Positions 1 to 5,190 of a DNA stretch of 5,754 bases are shown piece after piece (position 1 is the first letter of the stretch; every line of letters begins with the position of its first letter). The DNA is from Candidatus Uhrbacteria bacterium CG_4_9_14_3_um_filter_36_7 (GTDB lineage: Bacteria; Patescibacteriota; Patescibacteriia; UBA9934; GWF2-40-263). A model generated the notes under the pieces. That model was not told the DNA's origin and made no database searches. It saw nothing but the letters and a program-made list of their open reading frames with translations. Where the stretch lies: contig PFWS01000015.1 of the NCBI GenBank assembly GCA_002791255.1, positions 1-5,754 of the forward strand, given 5' to 3'. Made by a program: the position numbers and the translations under genes.

Positions 1-1211
1 AAGTCCAACAAATCACTGGAGATCCAACCTATTTTTTTATTCATCCACATAGGTCATTTAAAACTGTTGATGTTGAAGTTTGGTTTCAAAATCAAAAAAC
101 CCCTCTTTTAGAGCTTGGGGCTTTGGCAAACGAAAAAACTGGAGCTTATAATTTACACCCACTTGAAAACCTTTTTATAGATGAGTCAAATTGGAATCGT
201 ATCGAAGAAAATGGTTTAGTCTTGCTTCAACGTCATAAAAACTTTAGTTCAATTAACGAATTTTTAATGCATGTGCCCGCGCGTGATACGATTGCGACTT
301 ATCACTATCAAAATCTTGGTCCATTTCGTTTACCAGATTACAAACCATCATTACACGTACAGACGTTTTCTGTGCCTTTGCGTGGCTCACATGAATTTTA
401 TACTTATATTAAAGATGAAACATTACAATTTGAGATTATTTATGAATCTCAAATAAAAGATGAATTGCAACCAGTTTCCCTGCGACTTTTTAATGAAAAT
501 AATCAATTTATTTTAGAGGTGTTTGCAAATGAAGAAGGAAAAATTTTGCTCGAGCAATCTGGTTTACCTGAAGGGGTTTATCGGATTCAGATAGATGCAC
601 AGGATCATGTATTTTTTAAAGAAATCCGTACTCCTCAACAGAAACTTACTTTTTTAAACCATTTATCTTTCTCAGACACAAGTTCGGCATTTTCGGTTTG
701 GACGCAGGCAAAACAGGTTGCATTTACAATTCGTGAGGCAATCTATGAGCAAGAGGTTGTTTTTTCAGGAGAATCTTTTTTACTCGAAAAACCATATGAA
801 CGTTATTTGAAAAAAAAATCTTCACTTGGTCTTGATCAGATTGTTTTGAGTAAAGGGCATCTTGTCTTAGATGGGATTGGACATTTTGCTTTTTCACAAG
901 ACGCTTGGTTTAATCCAGACCCTATTCGTTTGTGGCCAGGAGTCGATTTAGATGCCTTAGGAGTGAATTATATTATTAGTACTTATACCTCCCCAAGACA
1001 AGAAGGGGAGTGGAAGGTACAGACAATTCAATTTGATGCTTCAATACTTGCTACAGAAAAGCCGGGTACATGGAAATTTGTTTTTTCTGCTCCAGAAATA
1101 GAAAATTATCAAACATTTTTTACTATCAAAGAACTTCGTATAATTTTAAAAAGAAATCCATTGACCTTTGATTGGATTCTTGGTGAAATACAAAAGTATT
1201 TACAGCTATGA
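1..1211 (+). CDS. Hypothetical beta-rich protein, 5' partial (enters from left edge)
   Basis: I do not recognise this family. The frame is open from base 3 to the TGA at 1209-1211, giving 402 visible residues without an upstream stop. The TTG at 123 is therefore an internal leucine codon, not the start; the true start lies left of the window. The 40 residues before that TTG read like normal protein (Gly-Asp-Pro-Thr-Tyr-Phe-Phe-Ile-His-Pro). The visible part has no obvious membrane helix and is rich in alternating hydrophobic/polar strands. Two stretches, roughly visible residues 155-225 and 335-385, look like Ig-like or similar beta-sandwich domains (Gly-Val-Tyr-Arg-Ile-Gln-Ile; Gly-Thr-Trp-Lys-Phe-Val-Phe). 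A surface or exported protein is possible, but any signal peptide would be outside the window. Its stop overlaps the start of the small membrane protein by ATGA, suggesting one operon and coupled translation. The reading frame is certain; function is unknown. Confidence 0.85.
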   Translation, partial: VQQITGDPTYFFIHPHRSFKTVDVEVWFQNQKTPLLELGALANEKTGAYNLHPLENLFIDESNWNRIEENGLVLLQRHKNFSSINEFLMHVPARDTIATYHYQNLGPFRLPDYKPSLHVQTFSVPLRGSHEFYTYIKDETLQFEIIYESQIKDELQPVSLRLFNENNQFILEVFANEEGKILLEQSGLPEGVYRIQIDAQDHVFFKEIRTPQQKLTFLNHLSFSDTSSAFSVWTQAKQVAFTIREAIYEQEVVFSGESFLLEKPYERYLKKKSSLGLDQIVLSKGHLVLDGIGHFAFSQDAWFNPDPIRLWPGVDLDALGVNYIISTYTSPRQEGEWKVQTIQFDASILATEKPGTWKFVFSAPEIENYQTFFTIKELRIILKRNPLTFDWILGEIQKYLQL

Positions 1212-1390
1212 AATCAGTTGCTAAAACGCTTTTTTTGACTTCTTGTATTTCTTATTTATGTTTTTTAGGCATTGATTTTTTTCGTTTTGGCTTTATTTCG
1301 CGTTTCTTCTGGATTCATTGGTTTCTTTTAGTTGCGATTATCTCAGCTGTCTGGTGGTCTAAATTTTTTCCTAATTCACCTCATTCTTAA
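1208..1390 (+). CDS. Small two-helix membrane protein, unknown function
   Basis: A 60-residue protein whose ATG (1208) sits in an ATGA overlap with the stop of the preceding gene, the usual arrangement for translational coupling; no Shine-Dalgarno motif is seen. Two hydrophobic segments are visible, about residues 7-25 and 33-50, separated by a short Phe/Arg-rich turn (Arg26, Arg32). The second segment is rich in Trp (35, 38, 49, 50). The N terminus carries Lys2 and Lys6, and the tail is short and polar (Lys52 to Ser60). No catalytic or binding motif is visible. It may anchor or accompany the upstream beta-rich protein at the membrane, but that rests only on gene order. The ATGA overlap and clean membrane profile make it a credible gene despite its size. 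Confidence 0.7.
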   Translation: MKSVAKTLFLTSCISYLCFLGIDFFRFGFISRFFWIHWFLLVAIISAVWWSKFFPNSPHS

Positions 1391-1407
1391 TTTTTAATTA
1401 TCCCTCT

Positions 1408-1827
1408 ATGCCTGATTGTCTTTTTTGTAAAATTATTGCTGGAGAAATTCCTTGTGAAAAAATTTATGAAAATGAATATGTGATGGCTTTTTTAGATATT
1501 CGTCCAGTTAATCCTGGCCACACCTTGGTAATCCCAAAACAACATAGTGCAAATTTACTTGAGATGTCCAAGGAAGATTTAGATGAAGTTATGCGGGTAA
1601 TAAAAAAAATTACCCCTGTTTTATTAAAAGCTGTTGGAGCTACTGGATTTAATCTTGGTTTAAATACAGGAAAAGAAGCTGGGCAAGTGATTTTTCATAC
1701 CCACTTTCATATTATGCCAAGGTTTGAAGGAGATGGATATGAGCTTTGGCATGGAAAATCAATTAATACACAGAGTTTTGTACAACTTGGGGAAAAAATT
1801 CGAGGCTGTTTTGACGAAATAGATTGA
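1408..1827 (+). CDS. HIT family protein (Hint-like nucleotide hydrolase)
   Basis: A 139-residue cytosolic histidine-triad protein, full length for the Hint branch. The triad is His97, His99, His101 in HTHFHIMPR, preceded by the phosphate-binding stretch Asn86, Gly88, Ala91-Gly92-Gln93. In this family the middle residues of the triad carry out nucleophilic attack on purine nucleotide phosphoramidates or AMP-linked substrates. Cys4-x-x-Cys7 near the N terminus, with His46 and His97, forms the zinc site known from many Hint proteins. The family hallmark Asn35-Pro-Gly-His38 followed by Val-Ile-Pro-Lys is also present. The ATG is 17 bases after the previous stop and has no Shine-Dalgarno motif; it is supported because the Phe-Cys-Lys-Ile-Ile start is typical of the family. 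It probably belongs to the upstream operon and is a housekeeping gene unrelated to the sugar genes. The physiological substrate cannot be read from sequence. Confidence 0.95.
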   Translation: MPDCLFCKIIAGEIPCEKIYENEYVMAFLDIRPVNPGHTLVIPKQHSANLLEMSKEDLDEVMRVIKKITPVLLKAVGATGFNLGLNTGKEAGQVIFHTHFHIMPRFEGDGYELWHGKSINTQSFVQLGEKIRGCFDEID

Positions 1828-1839
1828 GTTTATTACAAT
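1811..1839 (+). promoter_or_regulatory. Sigma70-type promoter for the SDR/cupin unit
   Basis: TTGACG at 1811-1816 and TACAAT at 1834-1839, separated by exactly 17 bases; each hexamer matches the consensus at five of six positions. The -35 box lies in the last codons of the HIT gene. Transcription would start near 1846, leaving a leader of about 33 bases containing a strong ribosome binding site. The same hexamers and spacing recur upstream of rfbF. This is a sequence prediction only. Confidence 0.65.
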
Positions 1840-1857
1840 CAGTTTTCATAATTTATT

Positions 1858-1865
1858 GAGGAGGT
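1858..1865 (+). promoter_or_regulatory. Ribosome binding site of the SDR gene
   Basis: GAGGAGGT is a near-perfect Shine-Dalgarno sequence and the strongest in the window. It lies 13 bases before the ATG at 1879, longer than the usual 5-9. No ATG, GTG or TTG in frame lies closer, so 1879 remains the best start. Confidence 0.65.
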
Positions 1866-1878
1866 TTATTTTATTGCT

Positions 1879-2928
1879 ATGAAACAGGAATTTATAACAC
1901 CACAACGGCAGGCGTTTTGGAAAAATCGTCGTGTCTTTGTAACAGGAGCCTTTGGACTTCTTGGTTCCACACTCACTGAATTTTTAACACGCTTTGGAGC
2001 TGAAGTAGTTGTTTTGCAACGCGATCATGTTCCATCCAGTCGTTTATTTGAGACAAGAACTCATGAAAAAGTAATAGTTGTTCGTGGAGATGTAGAAGAT
2101 TATGCAACGTTGTTTCGTGCTTTAAATGATTATGAGATTGATACTGTGTTTCATTTAGCTGCACAAGCCATTGCCCCTATTGCTAATCGTTGTCCGCTTC
2201 CAACCTTTAGAACCAATCTTATGGGTACGTGTAATATTTTAGAGGCAGCAAGGCTTTCTCCAAAAGTTACCCGCGTAGTTGTTGCTTCTTCAGATAAGGC
2301 TTATGGAGCTCAGCCGGTCTTGCCATATAGTGAAGATGCACCTCTTCAAGGACAACATCCTTATGATGTTTCAAAATCTTGTAAAGATTTACTTGCTCAG
2401 GCGTATTTCCATACATATAAATTACCTGTTTGTATTACTCGTTGTGGTAACCTTTATGGGCCAGGGGATTTTCATTTTAATAGGGTGATTCCAGGAACAA
2501 TTAAATCTATTTTAATGGGTGAACGACCTATTATTCGAAGTGATGGTAAATATATTCGCGATTACTTTTTTGTTAAAGATGCTGCAAATGGATATATGAC
2601 GATTGTAGAACATATGGATGACGCGAGCCATCATGGACATGCTTATAATTTAAGCACAGGTAATCGTTTTAATGTGATTGATATTGTTAATCGCATTTTA
2701 CAAGTAATGGGAAGTTCGCTTGAACCGATTATTTTAAATGAAGCAAACTCCGAGATTCGTGAACAAACACTTTGTAGTGATAAAGCTTTTAATCGACTCG
2801 GGTGGAAACCAGCATATGCAGTTGAAGAAGCACTTTTGGAAACGATTGAATGGTATAAACAATTTTTTAATCGACAAAAGCAAGAGCAAAAATTTGAACC
2901 TGCTTCTTTTGAAACACTCCTTTCATAA
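1879..2928 (+). CDS. SDR sugar-nucleotide 4,6-dehydratase, CDP-glucose 4,6-dehydratase-like
   Basis: A 349-residue extended short-chain dehydrogenase/reductase, normal length for NDP-sugar 4,6-dehydratases. The Rossmann NAD(P)-binding motif is Gly23-x-x-Gly26-x-x-Gly29 after Val-Phe-Val-Thr. Asp71 in Arg-Gly-Asp-Val and His92-Leu-Ala-Ala-Gln fit the family. The active site is Ser138-Asp139-Lys140 with Tyr162 and Lys166 of YxxxK. The Ser-Ser-Asp-Lys form is typical of the CDP-glucose dehydratase (RfbG) side of the family; dTDP-glucose dehydratases usually have Thr-Asp-Glu. Phe13-Trp14 just before the first strand also resembles RfbG. The expected reaction is CDP-glucose to CDP-4-keto-6-deoxyglucose in the cytosol. 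The nearby rfbF, which would make CDP-glucose, supports this, but the glycine motif differs from classical RfbG (Gly-Ala-Phe-Gly-Leu-Leu-Gly), so another NDP-sugar is possible. It has its own promoter and ribosome site and is followed after 3 bases by the cupin gene. Confidence 0.88.
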   Translation: MKQEFITPQRQAFWKNRRVFVTGAFGLLGSTLTEFLTRFGAEVVVLQRDHVPSSRLFETRTHEKVIVVRGDVEDYATLFRALNDYEIDTVFHLAAQAIAPIANRCPLPTFRTNLMGTCNILEAARLSPKVTRVVVASSDKAYGAQPVLPYSEDAPLQGQHPYDVSKSCKDLLAQAYFHTYKLPVCITRCGNLYGPGDFHFNRVIPGTIKSILMGERPIIRSDGKYIRDYFFVKDAANGYMTIVEHMDDASHHGHAYNLSTGNRFNVIDIVNRILQVMGSSLEPIILNEANSEIREQTLCSDKAFNRLGWKPAYAVEEALLETIEWYKQFFNRQKQEQKFEPASFETLLS

Positions 2929-2931
2929 TAT

Positions 2932-3366
2932 ATGGAAATAGAAGGTGTTCAGATCATTCCTTTAAAAATAATTCCAGATGATCGTGGACAAGTAATGCAT
3001 GTGTTGCGTTCAACGGATGTTTATTTTGAACAATTCGCAGAGCTTTATTTTTCTATGATTTATCCTGGGATTATAAAGGGTTGGAAACTCCACACAAAAT
3101 CAACTAGTTGTTTAACAGCTCCTGTTGGTCGGTTGAAATATGTTTTACATGATTTAAGAGAAGGTTCTGTAACAAAGGGAAATTTTCAAGTAGTTTATCT
3201 TGGGGAGAATTCATATCAGCTACTTATTATTCCTCCTGGTATTGCTTATGGGTGGAAAAATTTGCTTCCATCTTCTGCTCTTGTAGCCAATTGTGCAACG
3301 GAATTATGGTCACCTCAAGAAAGCCAAAACATTCCTTTTGAACAAATAAAATTTGATTCTTGGTAA
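2932..3366 (+). CDS. RmlC-like cupin, dTDP-4-dehydrorhamnose 3,5-epimerase family
   Basis: A 144-residue protein that starts 3 bases after the SDR stop without its own Shine-Dalgarno motif, so it is probably translated by re-initiation. It resembles the RmlC/WxcM-type sugar cupins: Asp16-Asp17-Arg18-Gly19 near the N terminus, Glu37-Leu-Tyr-Phe-Ser, the Ile48-Lys-Gly-Trp core strand, Lys69-Tyr-Val-Leu-His-Asp, and Pro101-Pro-Gly-Ile-Ala-Tyr-Gly-Trp. Canonical RmlC is about 180 residues, so this is a short form. At the position of the catalytic His of RmlC (Arg-Gly-Leu-His) it has Lys52 (Lys-Gly-Trp-Lys), with a His two residues later at 54. The usual Ala-His-Gly near the end is Ala-Tyr-Gly (Tyr106). 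Classical 3,5-epimerisation is therefore doubtful; an isomerase, a single epimerase or another activity on the 4-keto sugar made by its neighbour is more plausible. The fold and family are well supported, the reaction is not. Confidence 0.83.
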   Translation: MEIEGVQIIPLKIIPDDRGQVMHVLRSTDVYFEQFAELYFSMIYPGIIKGWKLHTKSTSCLTAPVGRLKYVLHDLREGSVTKGNFQVVYLGENSYQLLIIPPGIAYGWKNLLPSSALVANCATELWSPQESQNIPFEQIKFDSW

Positions 3367-3368
3367 AT

Positions 3369-3393
3369 AAAAAACGGGTTAAACCCGTTTTTT
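3369..3393 (+). terminator. Bidirectional rho-independent terminator between convergent genes
   Basis: A perfect 10-base-pair inverted repeat: six A, C and GGG at 3369-3378 pair with CCC, G and six T at 3384-3393, around the loop TTAAA. The T run follows the G/C core on both strands, so it can end transcription of the SDR/cupin unit from the left and rfbF from the right. It begins 3 bases after the cupin stop, and its last two bases are part of the rfbF stop codon (3392-3394). The G/C core is only four pairs, but the A/T flanks extend it. Confidence 0.85.
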
Positions 3394-4249
3394 ATACTTC
3401 ATCAGCATCCTTCCAAATTTTCCAAGGTGGATTTTTTTGCCATAAGGCATTGAGATATTCAAAATCTTTGTATGTATCCATACAATCCCAAAATCCTTCA
3501 TGAGGAAAAATGCGAATTTGTCGTTGTTTGGCCATTTCCGTTAAAAATTCTTCCAATGTATGGTTTTCTTCAATTGGCGGAAGGAGATTAAATACCTCAC
3601 GATTCATGACCATAAATCCTGCATTAATATAGTCCGAAAGGGGAGCTTTTTCTTTAAAACTCAAAATACGATCACCTTCAATTTTTAATACTCCGAAACG
3701 AGAATTAGGATGAATTCCTGTAATTGTAATTAAAGAATCACCCTTGCGATGATACTCAATCAGTTTTTCTATGTTGACATTCCCAACACCATCACCATAT
3801 GTCAACATAAAAATATCTGTATTTACATACTTTTCTACTAATTTGAGCCGACGAGCTGTATTAGACTCAAGACCTGTTTCAGCAAATATAATATCCCAAT
3901 CTTCCCCTCGATCGATTCCATCATCTTTTAGAATATCAAGATGATTGGTGAGTGTTTTTAAGCGAAAATCATTGGCACGCCATGCAAGATCTTTGAAATG
4001 TTCTTTAATCATGTCTCCTTTATATCCAAGACAAAGGATAAAATGTTTAAAATGATAATGTCCATAAATTTTCATGACATGCCAAACAATAGGTTCATTT
4101 CCAATTGGAACAATCACTTTTGGACGAAACTCTGTTTCCTCACGCATACGAGTACCTTTCCCACCACACATAATAATTACAGGAATTTTATGTTCTTCCT
4201 CTGGTGTTAATTCATTAAAAGGAGTTATCTCGGTTTGACTTTTGTCCAT
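3392..4249 (-). CDS. rfbF: Glucose-1-phosphate cytidylyltransferase
   Basis: A 285-residue nucleotidyltransferase that joins CTP and glucose-1-phosphate to give CDP-glucose and pyrophosphate, the first step of the CDP-deoxysugar pathway in the cytosol. The nucleotide-binding loop is Gly29-Gly30-Lys-Gly32-Thr33-Arg34 followed by Glu-Glu-Thr and Pro43-Lys44. The stretch from Trp56-His57-Val-Met-Lys-Ile-Tyr to Gly75-Tyr-Lys-Gly is characteristic of RfbF. Asp153 in Tyr-Gly-Asp-Gly-Val is the metal ligand. Asn209-Ala-Gly211 and the C-terminal Phe253-Trp254 with Met257-Asp-Thr complete the signature. Typical RfbF is about 257 residues; the excess is mostly an acidic, polar N-terminal extension of some 20 residues. 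I chose the ATG at 4249; an in-frame TTG at 4261 adds four residues and is better spaced from a weak AAGAAG, so it remains possible. It converges on the SDR/cupin unit, its likely partner. Confidence 0.93.
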   Translation of the reverse strand: MDKSQTEITPFNELTPEEEHKIPVIIMCGGKGTRMREETEFRPKVIVPIGNEPIVWHVMKIYGHYHFKHFILCLGYKGDMIKEHFKDLAWRANDFRLKTLTNHLDILKDDGIDRGEDWDIIFAETGLESNTARRLKLVEKYVNTDIFMLTYGDGVGNVNIEKLIEYHRKGDSLITITGIHPNSRFGVLKIEGDRILSFKEKAPLSDYINAGFMVMNREVFNLLPPIEENHTLEEFLTEMAKQRQIRIFPHEGFWDCMDTYKDFEYLNALWQKNPPWKIWKDADEV

Positions 4250-4262
4250 AAGACAATACAAT
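4235..4262 (+). promoter_or_regulatory. Promoter candidate for the glycosyltransferase unit
   Basis: TTGACT at 4235-4240 and TACAAT at 4257-4262 with a 16-base spacer, each one mismatch from consensus. It lies across the first codons of rfbF on the other strand. Transcription would start near 4269, about 55 bases before the ATG at 4324. It faces the rfbF promoter, so the two polymerase binding sites should overlap. Confidence 0.5.
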
Positions 4263-4290
4263 AAAGAATCTTCTTTTATTTAAGCCTTTT

Positions 4291-4319
4291 ATTGTAAAGA
4301 GAGAGGGGGCATACGTCAA
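4291..4319 (-). promoter_or_regulatory. Sigma70-type promoter for rfbF
   Basis: Read on the - strand, TTGACG (4319-4314), 17 bases, then TACAAT (4296-4291). Hexamers and spacing are identical to those upstream of the SDR gene, although the spacer sequences are unrelated, so the match is not a simple duplication. Transcription would start near 4284, giving a leader of about 35 bases to the ATG at 4249. Prediction from sequence only. Confidence 0.65.
4301..4309 (+). promoter_or_regulatory. Possible weak ribosome binding site of the GT2 gene
   Basis: A purine-rich tract (GAGAGGGGG) contains GAGG, which can pair with the 16S tail. It ends 14 bases before the ATG at 4324, longer than usual, and the same bases form the spacer of the opposing rfbF promoter. 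Function as a ribosome site is uncertain. Confidence 0.3.
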
Positions 4320-4323
4320 TATT

Positions 4324-5190
4324 ATGGATGTTGATATATCAATCATTATTGTTTCCTGGAATGTCCGGGAACGTTTGGAGCCAAATTTGCAACAAATTTT
4401 TTCCTTACCCTGTAAGTATACGGTTGAGGTGTTTGTGGTTGATAATGGTTCTAAAGATGGCAGCGCGAAAATGGTTCGAGAAAAATTTCCACAAGTCAAT
4501 CTAATTCAAAATGATTGGGATGCAGGATTTGCTGGTCCAAATAATCAAGCGTTACGTCTTGCCAAAGGAAAGGTGATTCTTTTACTCAATCCAGATATGC
4601 TTATTCAAGAAGGTGCCCTTGATCGAACGTATGAGCTTTTGACTCAAGAGAAAAAAATAGGAGTGCTTGGTATTCGCTTAAACAATGAATTTGGAAAACC
4701 AATTGGATCAGTTCGTAGGCTTCCAACCCTTGGATCTCAGCTTGCTGTTATTTTAAAACTAGCCCGTTTTTTTCCATCAATTATTTCCTTTTATATGTAC
4801 GAAGACTTTGATTACTCAAAGTCACAAGAAGTTCCACAGGTTCGCGGTTCTTATTTTTCTTTTCGTAGGGAATTACTTGATACGGTTGGTTATTTAGATG
4901 ATCGTTATCATATATGGTTTGAGGAAGTTGACTATTGTCGTCGAGTAACTAAGCAGGGTTTGAGTATTTTTTATGAAGCAAGTGTTTGTTGTCAGGACTT
5001 TGTTGGTTGTGGTTTTGCAAAAATGAAACATTTAGAAAAACAATTTATTTTTACTGATAGTATGAGGTATTATTTTTGGAAATGGCACCCATGGTGGCAG
5101 GCAATACTTATCTCTTTTGCAAGACCGATTGGAATAATGTTTGCAGCTTTTGCAGATATATTTGAAAGGGTATTCAAGAAAAAGGTATGA
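4324..5190 (+). CDS. Family 2 glycosyltransferase (WbbL/rhamnosyltransferase-like)
   Basis: A 288-residue inverting GT-A glycosyltransferase that transfers a sugar from a nucleotide donor to a growing glycan, probably at the inner face of the membrane. Visible motifs in order: the first strand Ser6-Ile-Ile-Ile-Val-Ser-Trp-Asn; Val39-Asp40-Asn-Gly-Ser for nucleotide binding; Gly68-Phe-Ala-Gly-Pro-Asn-Asn, typical of the COG1216 (WbbL) group; Asn89-Pro90-Asp91 in the place of the metal-binding DxD; and Gly175 with Trp198-Phe-Glu200-Glu201-Val-Asp203, the acceptor and catalytic-base region. Residues about 256-280 form an aromatic, hydrophobic stretch followed by Lys285-Lys287, which may attach it to the membrane. 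The ATG is chosen because the first strand begins right after it. Its end overlaps the next glycosyltransferase by ATGA. Donor and acceptor cannot be read from sequence; a deoxysugar from the neighbouring pathway is a guess. Confidence 0.93.
   Translation: MDVDISIIIVSWNVRERLEPNLQQIFSLPCKYTVEVFVVDNGSKDGSAKMVREKFPQVNLIQNDWDAGFAGPNNQALRLAKGKVILLLNPDMLIQEGALDRTYELLTQEKKIGVLGIRLNNEFGKPIGSVRRLPTLGSQLAVILKLARFFPSIISFYMYEDFDYSKSQEVPQVRGSYFSFRRELLDTVGYLDDRYHIWFEEVDYCRRVTKQGLSIFYEASVCCQDFVGCGFAKMKHLEKQFIFTDSMRYYFWKWHPWWQAILISFARPIGIMFAAFADIFERVFKKKV

Noticed and set aside
123..125. TTG as the start codon of the first gene
   Set aside because: The frame continues open to the left edge with protein-like codons and there is no Shine-Dalgarno motif before the TTG.
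1161..1194. TTGACC followed by TACAAA as a promoter for the small membrane gene
   Set aside because: The spacer is 22 bases, too long for a sigma70 promoter, and the ATGA overlap already indicates co-transcription.
1208..1211. TGA as a sense codon (glycine code 25)
   Set aside because: TGA ends the first gene, the HIT gene and the GT2 gene at the expected family lengths and forms ATGA overlaps, so it acts as a stop.
1235..1262. Possible promoter TTGACT-16-TATGTT for the HIT gene
   Set aside because: The -10 match is only four of six, it lies inside the small membrane gene about 145 bases before the HIT start, and operon read-through explains expression.
1973..2164. 63-residue frame on the - strand inside the SDR gene
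   Set aside because: It lies wholly antisense to a well-supported gene, and its Leu/His/Gln-rich content looks like a shadow translation.
4215..4499. 94-residue - strand frame across the rfbF/GT2 gap
   Set aside because: It overlaps the conserved 5' parts of rfbF and of the GT2 gene, has no recognisable motif, and is explained as a shadow of both.
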